The translations under genes were made by a program, and so were the position numbers. A DNA stretch of 64,000 bases from NCBI GenBank assembly GCA_029204225.1, contig CM055096.1, forward strand, positions 32,176,305 to 32,240,304, read 5' to 3'. Below the pieces are notes generated by a model. That model saw only the letters and a program-made list of their open reading frames with translations. It was not told the DNA's origin and searched no databases. This document shows positions 51,060 through 63,396 of the stretch, piece by piece; position 1 is the first letter of the stretch, and each line of letters opens with the position of its first letter. Origin of the DNA: Diphasiastrum complanatum (Eukaryota; Streptophyta; Lycopodiopsida; Lycopodiales; Lycopodiaceae).

Positions 51060-51500
51060 CATTTCTGAATAGCAAGCAAACTTTGAACTCCTTTTTGATG
51101 AATCCTTGAGGTTGTTTCATGGATATAGATTTCTTCTTCTAGATATCCATGTAGGAAGGTATTTGAGACATCAAATTAGAACACCTTCCTTGAAAAAACA
51201 AGCAATGAATATGATTATTCTTATTGTCACCATCTTTGCAACAGGTGCAAAGGTTTCTTCATAATCAAGTCCTTGTAATTAAGCAAATCCTTTTGCACAT
51301 AGTCTTGCCTTAAATTTGTTGATAGTGCCATCTTGATTGTACTTGGTTCGAAAGACCAATTTGCATCCAATAATGTGCTTGTTAAATAGAGGACCCACAA
51401 GCTCCCAAGTGTTGTTGGTGATCAATGCATCATATTCTTGCTTCAGGATAGCTAACTGTGCACCATTAGACCTTTAATACATTGTGGTAGATCATAGGAC
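51060..51500 (-). pseudogene. copia RT fragment
   Basis: The minus strand reads AILKQEYDALITNNTWELV, GCKLVFRTKYNQDGTINKFK, ARLCAKGFA, then LQGLDYEETFAPVAKMVTIR, the fingers region of copia reverse transcriptase. One stop interrupts it, and catalytic parts are absent. It abuts the 3' end of the Penelope-like relic. Confidence 0.82.
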
Positions 51501-51559
51501 AACCCTGGAAAAGTATTAGTCAAAGCAGTTTGTTAATGATAAGGCAAAGCTTTTCCCTC

Positions 51560-53198
51560 ATAAAACCATTTTTCTGAAAAGCGTCTAGCAAGATTGCTAC
51601 CTCCTTTATAAAAGTATCGCGATCGTTGCAGCAATACATAGCAGAAATAACTTGGGAGATAATTACTTTGTACGAGTTGTAGACTGGCCTATTGGAAGCC
51701 AGATGTATGTACTGTACATATTGAAAAGATAAGTCTCTTCATTTATCAAACTTTGAGAGCTGATAAACACCGGTGCCAGGATTAAAAGTAATCAAAATGT
51801 TCAAAAAACTAGTGGTGTTTGCTTCACAAGACTTCTTTTCAAAATCAAGAAATTCTAGAGGATAAATCTAGAAAGGGTTATCTAGTTTTCTAATCTGATT
51901 TTTATCCATAAACGCATCAATATTGGAATTATTAATGAAGCAAATGTCATCAATATATCTAAACGAGTGACAGAAAATATTCATATCTTTTCTGAGACCT
52001 AACTTGGCTAGTCTCTTAATAAATTGAGCTTCAAAGAACGCAAGATACCAGTTACACCAAGTAGGTGAGCATGAAAAACCCATCGGTATATTATGAATCT
52101 GTCTCTAACCTGACAATACAATTGTCTATTAGAATGGCATTCCACAAGCATAAGAGATTTTTATCGATATTGTACCACCCTTCCAACTTTCTATTTTCCC
52201 ATGACCAGTTAAAGACGTCCCTTTCTTGTTCTCACTTGAAACTCAAAAACATCTTATTAGAATGTTTGAACGCATATGTAATGGATTTATTCATGATAGT
52301 TTTCAACCCATCAGTGCCATCTAAAGGTATGTTTTCATAGCACTTAGAGATATCTGCAACCCATACATTGGTAATCTTTGATGGTAGATTGAGATAAAAG
52401 CCGATCGAGGACTCGCACTACCAAAATAAGCATGTATCCACATTTAGGATACCCTTGTATGTTTTTGCCTTAAGGCCTGCACCTTCCTTGAGGAATGGTG
52501 ACAACATACCAAGAGCTCCTGTTAGGAATTTTGCGAGTTTGGTAAAGCAACGATCATGTGCATTGGTAATCCATCTAAAAGATTCCTTGTGGGCTTTGTA
52601 CGTACATAGTAGGTATGGCGAAGAGTCGTTCCCCACGAAGATGTTGGGTAGAAACCCAGTCAGCTTTTCCATGACATATGTGATAGTTTCCGTAACAAAG
52701 TTTTCTTGATCATTAGGAAAGGGGCTGAAGTCAGGACTGTTAAGCCTATCTAGGACAAGCTTTCGTACAAGGAATTTACATATGAAACTAGGATTGTGTT
52801 GTGCCTTGTCAATGCCATTGATGTAGAGCAGATTTATGAGCCATAATCTTTCATTTTAGCAGTTTGTATTTTTGCGATTGTGTCCTTATTGCCATATAGC
52901 CAGGTTCTTTTTTTGATGAATTCCATGGCAATGTTTGTACAAAACGTCGCATGCTCCTTGATAGATTTTCATTTAAATGTTCATGCGTAGGCAAGAGTTT
53001 GATTAATTTGAACCATCCATCATAAAGTTCAGAAGCCACCTCATTCATATTATCTTTTCTTAAGGTAATATGATCGAGACCCATCTCTAAAGATTTACGT
53101 ATAAGTCGGGCTTTTAACAATATTGTTATCCGTAGAAATAACATGCCCAAATTCTTTTGCAACAAAGTTCTTGAATCTATTAAGAGATAAGCATTCAC
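51560..53198 (-). pseudogene. Penelope-like element reverse transcriptase, degenerate
   Basis: Reading leftwards on the minus strand: YDGWFKLIKLLPTHEHLNE (about 53.0 kb), VMEKLTGFLPNIFVGND, YLLCTYKAHKESFRWITNAH and DRCFTKLAKFLTGAL (about 52.6 kb), VADISKCYENIPL (polymerase motif A), MGFSCSPTWCNWYLAFFE (motif B), FRYIDDICFINNSN with the catalytic YIDD at 51946-51957, then SFLNILITFNPGTGVYQL and FQYVQYIHLASNRP. The order, the YIDD box and the LASNRP-like segment fit Penelope-like elements rather than LINEs or LTR elements. Stops and frameshifts are frequent. No GIY-YIG nuclease block was found on either side. Confidence 0.75.
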
Positions 53199-53213
53199 AT
53201 GAATGTGAGTTTT

Positions 53214-53788
53214 CTATGTCAAAATCACAGAATACCAATCACTTTCGACACTTGGTAGGTAAGTCCAACCGAATGTAATATCATGAAAGCGTTCATCTAC
53301 AACAGCGAATAGTCTGAATAAAACATGAGCGTAAAAAGTCTTCACATGGATTGCTTCAAAAACTCGATTGCGGTAACATAGATGTAAAAAAGAGCTCCCT
53401 GACTCACTACTAGTGGTCAGCTGTAGACGTCCTGTCGCTGAGATACTGACTTCTCTCCTTTCTGTCCTTTTCCCATCCTGCACACCGATTAATCCCAGTA
53501 AAAATTCAGCCTTTTTATAGGTAGGTCGCTCTTTGTGCTACTTTTCCCTTCCTTTCCAGTAAATTGTCTTCTCTTCCCTATCCCAGATGTAGATACTACA
53601 GAGTTTGGATTGTTGAGATTAAAATTGCTTGTTCTTTTGCTTGTGTTTTGAAAGTATTTATCCTGGAGAGTGGAAAAGCTTGGTCGTTTAAGGAGACGCT
53701 CTATCTCTCGTATGTTTTCAGCATCGCCAAGGTGTGATAAGAATTTGGTAGAAGAATCTTTGGCAAGCTCAATAGAGGCATCAACCAT
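53214..53788 (-). pseudogene. Possible N-terminal part of the Penelope-like element
   Basis: Two adjacent open blocks upstream of the RT: 53489-53788 (MVDASIELAKDSSTKFLSHL; basic, Ser/Asn-rich) and 53214-53483 (LCYRNRVFEAIHVKTFYAHV, VVDERFHDITFGWTYLP). No known domain was recognised. Their position suggests the region before the RT core. Confidence 0.4.
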
Positions 53789-54043
53789 GTACTATCAAAT
53801 GAAAAGAAAGTAAGGTGTGCCTTAACCACATCTCTGGTAGGCTTATATAGCCATAGAAAGAAAACATTCATTTGGTTTTGGAGAGAAGCACCAGGGAAGA
53901 ACTTGCCTAGGTTGTTCATCATATACCAAATGGCATGGTCAAACCAGATAATTGACGAATTGTTTTTGCATTTATCACTACATCTACATTTAAAGAATGG
54001 TCACTTCTAGTTCCAGATTCTTGCTTGGTGAAGGTTCATCCTA

Positions 54044-54610
54044 TTAAAGAATGGTCGCTTCCAGGCAACGGGGAGGCTCAAATTTGTTCATGCAATTAAC
54101 AATATCAAAGGCTACATGAGCTTCAAGAGAAGGATTTTTGTGTAAAGCAGCGGACTTACAAACTTCTATTTCTTTTTCAATAAGATGTGACATCAAGATC
54201 CAAAGGTCGAAAGGCACATGGGCAAGAAAATTGACAGTGGGAAGGCTCCAAAGCTTAAAGGCGGTAAAGGCAGATTTGAACTCAATAATTCTACTGGGTA
54301 CAAAAGGGATTTGACAATTTTTGGATTGGTAGAAGTCATATGAAGATTGGTCACCAATATCACAGATATCTTGAGAAAACAATTCAAGCTGGGAAGCACT
54401 GTCCTCATCAAGCTCATCTAAAAAGACCAAAGGGTGTGGTGAAAGCGATGCATCAGAGGAAGTATGTGGCATATCAGCAGAAGAATTACCATTTTCATTC
54501 TCAAGGCACGCAAAGACTTTCCTAATATGTAGATTAAAAAAAAAATCATCTTCTTCAAATCTTTCGACAAATTCATTGAGTCGGCCATACGGATCTTTTA
54601 CCAGACTCAA
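54044..54610 (-). CDS. Unrecognised 188-codon frame upstream of the Penelope-like relic
   Basis: An open frame starting MSLVKDPYGRLNEFVERFEE, with an acidic middle (PLVFLDELDEDSASQLELFS) and a helical C-terminal half rich in aromatic residues (FKLWSLPTVNFLAHVPFDLW). No family was recognised. It lies on the same strand as the RT relic and may be its first coding part, or an unrelated relic. It has no intact promoter signal that could be pointed to. Confidence 0.35.
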   Translation of the reverse strand: MSLVKDPYGRLNEFVERFEEDDFFFNLHIRKVFACLENENGNSSADMPHTSSDASLSPHPLVFLDELDEDSASQLELFSQDICDIGDQSSYDFYQSKNCQIPFVPSRIIEFKSAFTAFKLWSLPTVNFLAHVPFDLWILMSHLIEKEIEVCKSAALHKNPSLEAHVAFDIVNCMNKFEPPRCLEATIL

Positions 54611-54629
54611 AATATCGTTCTTTTTTACG

Positions 54630-55367
<738 letters not shown>

Positions 55368-55569
55368 AAACTGACAAAGTGTTGTTAGGATGAGTAGAAG
55401 ATGATGGAATACAAAGGAAATGGCTCCTTCTTTTAGATTTGAGAGGTGAGCCCCCTTCACTTTGATTGGCTACTGAAGTTCCATCAGGATCATGATCTTG
55501 ACCATCAAGATCACTTTGTGTTTCTTGAGGACATAATGACAACATTTCAGCTCAATATTTTGCACCAAA

Positions 55570-55780
55570 TCCAATCTTCCATGCAAGATCCAAACACATA
55601 GAGATTTGTCATCACTTTGTGATGGAAAAGGTTCAAGCAAAGGAGGTCTCTTTGGAACATGTATCAAGTAGTGAATGTGTGGCTAATGTACTCACTAAAC
55701 CTCTTCCAAGAGCAACATTTGTAAAGTTAAGAACCTCTATTGGAGTGATTAGTAGATCTATGTTAGATCCAAACTAGTTG
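55570..55780 (+). pseudogene. copia RNase H tail
   Basis: Reads SKHIEICHHFVMEKVQAKEV, then SLEHVSSSECVANVLTKPL and PRATFVKLRTSIGV, the usual end of a copia polyprotein, closing at a TAG at about 55777. The catalytic parts are missing. Confidence 0.85.
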
Positions 55781-55787
55781 TGAGGAG

Positions 55788-56390
55788 TGTTAAAATTCAG
55801 AAGCTAGACCAATTTTGATCACGTGCATAGTAATTGACAACATGGCTATGTAAATAGATGCCACACATGCCAAATAGCATAGGATGCTTTTCTAAGTATT
55901 ATTCTACATTCTACATTGTAAAGGCAATTTTGAAATAAGGCCAAAAAGTGCTTAGATATAGGGTAGAGAGAAAATAGGACCCAAAAATAGCATGTTTTTC
56001 ATTGTTTTTGGATCTCGAGATCAAAGACCCTAATTAGGGTGGATCCAGTTTTTCAAACCGATGCTCTATAGTACGTCACAGATATGTGACCAATGCATGC
56101 GCAGTTGAAGTCAAATGATTGTATCCCTCTATGGGCTTTGGTGTTGACATGACAATGACTACTTGATCCATGAGATACTCCATCAGAATGTCTCATCACA
56201 TAACATAGAGGTCAAGTGAAAAGCTAACTAAAATAATTTAGAGATGAAGAGCATTTATATCAAAATCCCTCAAAGTTTAAAATGTATGGGAAAAGGACAC
56301 TACAACAATAATGTTAATCCTCTCTCCAAGACTTTCAAGGGTTCTTATATTAGACATAGTCTTTCTTCCTTGTTTGATTAAAGCGAAAGG
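55788..56390 (+). repeat. Probable copia 3' LTR
   Basis: TGTTAAAATTCAGAAGC begins right after the purine tract GTGAGGAG, 8 bp past the RNase H stop, and resembles the start of LTR D. The right end is undefined without a second copy. Confidence 0.45.
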
Positions 56391-58658
56391 TAAAATTGAT
56401 CTAGAGAGATGACTTCAGATTGGCCTCCAATACTACACATTGTGCTTCAACTCCTAGCACAAGAGCACAAGAGGAATGTAATTAAAAAAAACCTTAAAGG
56501 AAAGGAGTATCAATTGCCAAGCCACATTTACGAAAAAGTCTAGAAAAAAACTCTTCGATAGATACCAATTAAATTAATGTCAACATGAACAAGACGTATG
56601 TTAGGCCGCAAAAAGCAACTACAAATGACTTTATTTGGGGCAAAAGGACAAACAAAATTGCATAAAATGGCTTTGCAAGGCATGTAACAATAACCTTTGG
56701 CCCTTGAATGTTCAAATCTTGAAGGTCAAACAACAATTTTTTAGCTTAGAAGCGGACTCAAAAGACAACCTTCAACAACAACCAAGGGTGGGCTTTAATA
56801 GTTGGTCTTCGAAGGGCGAAGGCCTAGGTGTTCACGTACTAGAACTAGGAGTTAAATTGCGGCATCCAAGATCTTAATCACCATAATAAGGGTTGTAGGT
56901 CAGTTCACGCTTTCTAATTTACTAAATGTTGATCGCCCCATTTTGAAAGTCTAGTTTTAGGCTTTTTTTTGTTCCCTTGTGGTTTGACTTTTTCCTTGAA
57001 GAATTGAAGTTCCACTCTTCATTTTTTTTATTGTATATTGTGTTTGTTAAAAAAAAATTCTTATAGTATAGATACATCCTTTTTTCTTTAAATAAGTGCC
57101 ACACTAGTTTCATTCAAACTTTATTTAACAATGTTTATTTCCTGTTGTCTCAAGCATGCATGCCAATTCGGACATTAGCCCACAGCCTAAATTTGGATAC
57201 TATATAGGAAGGTTTACTCTTGCATGTAGTATCAATCAAGAAGGAGATCTCTTTGCCATAATCACTAAAAATTTTCCCATACATAATGAGATTGTGTATA
57301 GTGCTTGAGTTGGGCTTGCCCACCCAAGTTTGATTCTCAATGATTGCACATGTTTGATAATATCAAAAAGCATTTCACTAAAGAAACATGCACATTATGT
57401 AGAAAAGCAAATTGATCGTACTAACCAATTACTTAAATCAAAACACATCACATCTTATGTGACTATATCGAGAGCAGTACAAAATCAGGCTTTACAATAC
57501 ACCAAAATCCTCACAACAAAGAGGAAAGAGGTTGTCAAACTAGCAAGGGACTAGAACCATATGAACTTATAGTGAATCCAAAGCAACTCCCAATGCGGAA
57601 AACTTCTTGGCTTCAAAGGATGCTATATTCGAGGAATGGGATCAATTTGATTGATGGTATCAATAAAGCATGCGTGACTGAAGGCTGCCCACATATGTTA
57701 ATTTTCAATTTCCAGTTCCTGGTGCACACCCATAAAAAGGCTGGCTGGCTGGCTGTCCACTAGAGTTCCTGGCTGTGCTAAAATTAACTTCCAGGCATTG
57801 AGTTAACCACAATAAGCTATTTGGTCACCTGCCCATCTAGTTAAGGTCAAGACCATTGTTGGCCGAGTCTTGGTTTTTTTGGGTTCTCAGCCCGGTTCTA
57901 GAGGCCCTATCCGGTGAGTATGCTATTTTTCAAGAACCGGCGGTTATGCTTTTTAGGAACTAACCACGATTGAGAACCGTTTCACCCCTTTGCCTGTACA
58001 GGGTGGTATAACCCCCAATATCAATTGATACTACAAAAAGTCTAGAAAAATCAAAAATTTCCTTACAAGAGAATAATTAATAAATGATCAATGACATTCA
58101 AATGTTGTAGTTTTGTAATGAGCAGTTGGTAAGTGGAGGAATGCTCAAACACTTTAAGACTTTTTTACTACTTCCATACGTGTTTTCTACTAACTACTTG
58201 GCTTATTATAAGTGAGGGAGCGTTAACATAGTGTGCAACAATAAGTTTTTGAATGATTTCCATATAAAGATATTTCTTTTGGATCGTGTGGGAATGAAGC
58301 TGTAACTTTTGTGCACAAAAAATGTTGGCCAACTGTTTGATCTTTTTTAACTCTATAAAATGTTTTTATTATTTGTAAAATATATATATGTTGAGAACCT
58401 GATAAAGTAATAACCAACAAATTGAGAATCTACAAGACTTATTTTGTAAGATATTATAGAGACCTGCTAGGTGTAAGGATTTTAACTGTAATGTAATAAA
58501 TACCCTAAACAAGAGGTTCTTGGTTTAAAATAAATAGGCAATACCCTCAACTGCCGAGTATACCCTGAAAACAAATAAATAAACGTCATTGAGGACTGCA
58601 ATGGAAACCAACGAGAACTTTGCAACTCATTATGAAGTGCGTATGTGATCAAAACGTG
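56391..58658. other. Non-genic stretch
   Basis: Only short frames without recognisable motifs. Around 57880-57980 words such as GGTTCTCAGCCCGGTTCT, GAACCGGCGGTT and GAGAACCG echo the inverted repeat at 3091. Confidence 0.5.
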
Positions 58659-58684
58659 GAGAGAGAGAGAGAGAGAGAGAGAGA
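58659..58684. repeat. Short (GA)n
   Basis: Thirteen GA dinucleotides. Confidence 0.95.
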
Positions 58685-60053
58685 TTCTGCTGTAATGTAC
58701 AATTATGGAAATTCCATTTGCAGTTCAAAGGCATCCATGATTTTTTGGAAACTCCCTTCACTAAAATCATGAGAACCGAAACATACACTTTCCTGTCAGG
58801 TTTGGTCACTATTAATGACAAAAGGAAGCCATGGCAGTACTTCTTACAGAAGCTATGTAGTGTGGAGTATAGATGTACTCGCTTACATGTAGATCTGTCT
58901 CCACCAAAATGTGGATTTGGTTTATATGTTTGAGAAAGATGAGAAGATTTCACCGAGGGAAGTACTAAAGCTCTATGATATTGCTTCAGAAGATCAGGTC
59001 CTGAAGCACCCAAATATCAACACAATAATATCCAGTTTGTATATAATTACAATTTACAAGGTTGTTAAGATTCCAAATGGCACCTGTAAGAAATCAAGTT
59101 CCAAATTGCAAAATAAGTGAAAGCTGAACAAAATAAGTTTCGACAAGCATATAGACAGAACTACTATCCTCGCTACAGTTTTCCGTCTTTACATCATGTA
59201 CCTCCAATGAACTGAATAGGCAAAAAAACCCCCTCTGATCTGCAATGCTTACCCCTCACAATCCAATGTTTTTGTCATTTGCCCATGTCCCTTAGCAATA
59301 TACTTGTTCTCCTTCTTACCAAGGCCCTACAGCTGAAGTTAAACCAGAAGATATTAGTCCTATCCATTCAAATGCATAATAGCATATAGAAAGCTCCGCT
59401 AACAACTGGCTCAAGCAACAACACTGTACTATAATTTATCCCTCTTAACTCTACATGTGCACTGGTGATGACTATTTCTTCAACAGGTAAACCTTATCTT
59501 TCTCCTTCCAAAACACTAGTTAAAAATAAATATTGTTGTAATAAAAAAAACCATTGTTTGGCATCTACTAACATAGAATGGGCTCAAGGTTTACTTGCCA
59601 AGTTGGTATACATATTATATTAATACATTCCAGTTGAAATCTTTTCAGAGCAAAGAAAATCTTCCAATGCAGCATAATGTGCCTTTCTCTTCGTTGCAGA
59701 TAAGCAGGATATCACCAAAGTGATAAACAGGTTTCCTCTGACTGGGTGGGTCCTCAAGTTTGCAAACTCAAACAATGTATGTATATCTAACATGAGACCA
59801 TATGTTTCATTGCAAGTAGTGGTTCTGAAACAACACAGTTAGGCCTCAAAGCCCATCTTGGAACATGGCACGTCTCATACTGATCAGTAAGGGTTACCAT
59901 TCTGAAAGGTTTGTCCTGAGAAATCCATAAAAGTAAAGTTTTTTCAATGGGGAAAGGTAAGTTGCTGGGAATGCCATGATAAACTTTGTACCAACAAAGA
60001 ATCTGTTGCAAAATTAATTTTCTCGTGGAGAAGGAAGAGGGAGGGAGAGGACG

Positions 60054-60106
<53 letters not shown>

Positions 60107-61352
60107 GATAGACTAAACTTGTTTTCTGGATGCTAATTTGATTGGTCCATATTGCTGGACCGGTTCTCGATAAGCAGATCTTAAAACAACTAATGCATTT
60201 ACACAGCTGGCAGCAACTTTGTCAGTGAGTTAGTCAGTGTGAAACAAACTATAGGGCTTCTGACTAAAAAAATGGGGGAACCACCCTAGAGGAGGGGATA
60301 AGTAAGCCCCAAACTTTTCAAGTAATCTTTTTAACATTTTGACATCAAAAAATCTATGCCCTAAATTGGGAAAAAAAATCGTACTTTGACATAAGCATTT
60401 CGTTATGATACTTTTCAGAAACCCTTTGCGAAAATTTGTAGTTTGGGTACAAGTTTATGATTATGATTATGATACAAGTATCCGAGCAAGCCAAAGGCAT
60501 ACCTACAGACATTCACTTCAAGCACTTAAGATTGCTTAGTATATTTATTTGGTGAGGCAAACGAGTGTAGGATTGGAACGAATCAAGGATATCATAGGGC
60601 CCGGTTCTCTATGTACGCAAACAGAATGCTTGCTAAAGGTACAATAGCAGTATGATCTTCAAAATAGCAGAGCATGATCCACAATTTCATAATCTACAAT
60701 AGCAGCATGATTCTCAAAAATTATGACTAAAGAAATACAGCACAACATGGGTATCAACAAGAGACAAAACATTTACATGCAATGCAATCTTCAACCCTAT
60801 GCAGTCCAACCAAAAAGTCTTAAACCGTCAACTTCATCATGCATACATGGACCAAATACTATCCCTACTCAAATCATCAGCACTCTAGAGTAGGAGCAGG
60901 TTACATGCACATCAGCTTTCATAAATTTGTACAGTGACCAATGTACTGAGTTTCTATCACTTCTCTGAAGGTTAGGCATTTACGAGCAAAGACAATTAAA
61001 TGAAGTACCTATTTCTGCAGGGAAAAATTAAAGAAAAATTATACTTCACGAGTTCGCTTCCTAGAAAGTATAGCTGGTGGGCTTTTGCAAAGAACAAGCA
61101 GTCATAATTTGCAAATGCTCTTTAGAGATGCAAGATAAGTTCCAGCCAAAATAATGGCACCAGCAACCAACCTTATCAAGTGTAGGATTGTCACCATCGA
61201 TGATGAGATTTCATGTCCTTCCCAGTATCACACACCAAAGCTAAAATTTTGCCAGACGCATTGGTTTATGAATCTGCTAAGATAAGAGACAGCAATAACC
61301 GCATCTTCTAATTAGAAGTAACTTGCATCATGCTCAGTCATCAATAATGTTC
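58685..61352. other. Intergenic region downstream of the POLAR-like gene
   Basis: No coding frame could be supported. It may hold the 3' untranslated region of the gene on its right (minus strand, so reading leftwards from 61352). No clear poly(A) signal was singled out. Confidence 0.45.
60057..60104. repeat. (GA)n microsatellite
   Basis: About 24 GA dinucleotides after a purine-rich lead (GAAGGAAGAGGGAGGGAG). Confidence 0.95.
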
Positions 61353-63396
61353 CTACATTGCCATATAATCAGGCTCTTCAAACAGACTCCTTTTACAGGC
61401 ATTAACACTCCTTCCTTTTGGGGTATTATTCAGAGGAAATGGTTCATGATTTTCCAGCACAGCCAACATTGCTTGGACATCCTTGACAATGCTCGATCCA
61501 TTTGTCATTTTTTCCACTAAATGTTTACTCAATACTTCACCCATTTGTCCTTCAGAATCCGATACAGACCTTTCATCCCATAATGAATTTTTTTCTGAGC
61601 AACTAAAGCTAATTGGGAAGAGTTGATCTCCATCAGAACTCCAGCAGTAAGTCTCCCCTTCAGGAAAAATTGGACCTTCAGTTCCAAACTCCCTCGCTTG
61701 GATAGGGCCTCCTTTGGATAACTCTTCCCAGAATCTAATTTTTTCATAGACATTCACGATTCTATCTTTAGTGGTGAAAACCCTTGGCTGCAGTGCTGCA
61801 GTTGAAGTATTGAAGAGTCGTTGCTTCATCAATGGAGCAGCTCTGATTGGAGTATTTGCAGGAGCTGAAACATGGCTAAAACTTTCAGCAGGGCATTTGT
61901 TGTTTTGTATGTCACACCTTCCATTGACACCAATATTCTCAATAGAGTGGAAGGACTTTTTTGTTTTAACAGATTGCTCACATGCTGAGGTTCTGGAGTT
62001 GCCTTCAACAGCAATGTCTCTTGAAGATGGTTCAGGTTCTGAGGCCAGCGAATTGGTACTTTTTTGACTCTTGTTTAGGTCAACGCCTTCCACAACAAAC
62101 TTTGAAGAACAGGATTCACTACCCAAGTTCAGTTCTCTTACATCATTGGGCGAACCACTATTTACTGCCTTCAAACACTTGGCTTCGGTCTCTTCTTCGG
62201 AGAGATAATCATCGGAACTTCCAGAAAAGGCATTTGAATTGCATCCTTCCACTTGGTATTCAGTGTCTTCTGTGGTATTCAAATAGTCATTTCCCTCATC
62301 AACTTGCAACTGCCTGAAATCGCTGTCAGTCGATGACTTTATTACACTAGAGCCAGAAGCATCTGTCACCTTGCCAACTTTTTGCTCAATTTGTAAATTC
62401 TTTTCTGACTCACTTATAGTCTGCAGGAGCACATGACATTCACGTTGACAAAAATCCTCCATGACTCCCTTAAATTCCAAATTTACGGTTTTCCAAACCC
62501 TGTCATTTGAACCTTCAGTTGTCCAGTTTCCTTTTCCACTTGAAGCTGGAGTTGCTCTTCTCAACTCCTCAGCAGTCGAAACTGTTGAAGTTGCAAAATA
62601 CCCGTGGGAATTCTTAGCTGAAGAAGTGTCACTCACAAGCTTCTGAGAAAAGTGAAAAGCCTCATTATCATTAACTGAACTATTTAATCTCTTTCCTATT
62701 TTTTCTTGACTGTCATTGGAGAGATTATCTCTTTCAAGCTGGTCAGCCATGCTGTTACGGCTAATATCTGTAATGGGCAAAAAAAACAATGCTACTAAAT
62801 ATCAGGGATGCTTCTATTCTTCTTAGTTATGAAGAAATCACATGGTACAGCACTTTTTGTTGCTTGACAGAAAAATCTTTATGCTTATGACACACAGCTA
62901 GAAATCTCTTTGATATAAGATTACGTAAAAGCACAAAGTTACGTATAAAAGTATGATTTCATGCCCCTCATTATGTACATTCCTAGCTACTTTTTATCAT
63001 GCACATCCTACTGCATATGCTCCAGCTTGCAATGGAACATAGACAAAAACATAAACATCGCTTAGTATAATTACCTGAAGTTGTGGAATGTGAAAGCTTG
63101 GTAAGATGAAAAACACGATCCTCCCATGCCTGTAGCAGCTGCTCCTTCTCCTCTAACTTATTTTCTGCCACTTTCAGCTCGGCCTCCAGCTCCAAAATGC
63201 GTTGTTCTTGCCTTGTCTGCAATAGTATGCGCAAGCGTCTATCTAGCTCTCTGGGGGAAACAACCCAGTTAGCAGGTTGCACTGCAGTGTGCTCAGAACA
63301 ATCCGTGTCTTCCTCAATATTAGGCATCCCAAGAAGGCCACTACTGGTTAACTCCCCATGCACGACATCCACGGGAGAGTCCAGTTCAAGCTGTAT
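61353..63396 (-). CDS. POLAR-like cell-polarity protein, 5' incomplete, two exons visible
   Basis: Exon 63396-63075 encodes AEIQLELDSPVDVV, then the conserved core SPRELDRRLRILLQTRQEQR, LELEAELKVAENKLEEKEQL and QAWEDRVFHLTKL. This is the coiled-coil signature of the POLAR LOCALIZATION DURING ASYMMETRIC DIVISION AND REDISTRIBUTION family, plant scaffolds that polarise at the cell cortex and recruit GSK3-type kinases. A CAG|GTAATT donor, a 307-bp intron and an ATTACAG|AT acceptor join it (phase 1) to exon 62767-61353. That exon gives about 470 residues: Ser/Glu/Asn-rich and probably disordered, then a denser C-terminal block (KDRIVNVYEKIRFWEELSKG ... SLFEEPDYMAM, stop). In the angiosperm members I recall, the coiled-coil core is close to the C-terminus, so this tail is unusual. 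The start of the first exon (63396 or 63390) is an inferred acceptor, and upstream exons were not found before the window ends. No stops or frameshifts: probably a working host gene. Confidence 0.8.
62768..63074 (-). other. Intron of the POLAR-like gene
   Basis: GT...AG boundaries, T-rich acceptor tract, and in-phase joining of the two frames (ACT TCA G|AT ATT). Confidence 0.75.

Noticed and set aside
51500-54610. GIY-YIG nuclease of the Penelope-like element
   Set aside because: Searched both sides of the RT by eye; no convincing GIY...YIG pattern.
57330-57554. 75-codon frame resembling a retroelement tail (KQIDRTNQLLKSKHI)
   Set aside because: The likeness to copia sequences is too short and lacks a key motif.
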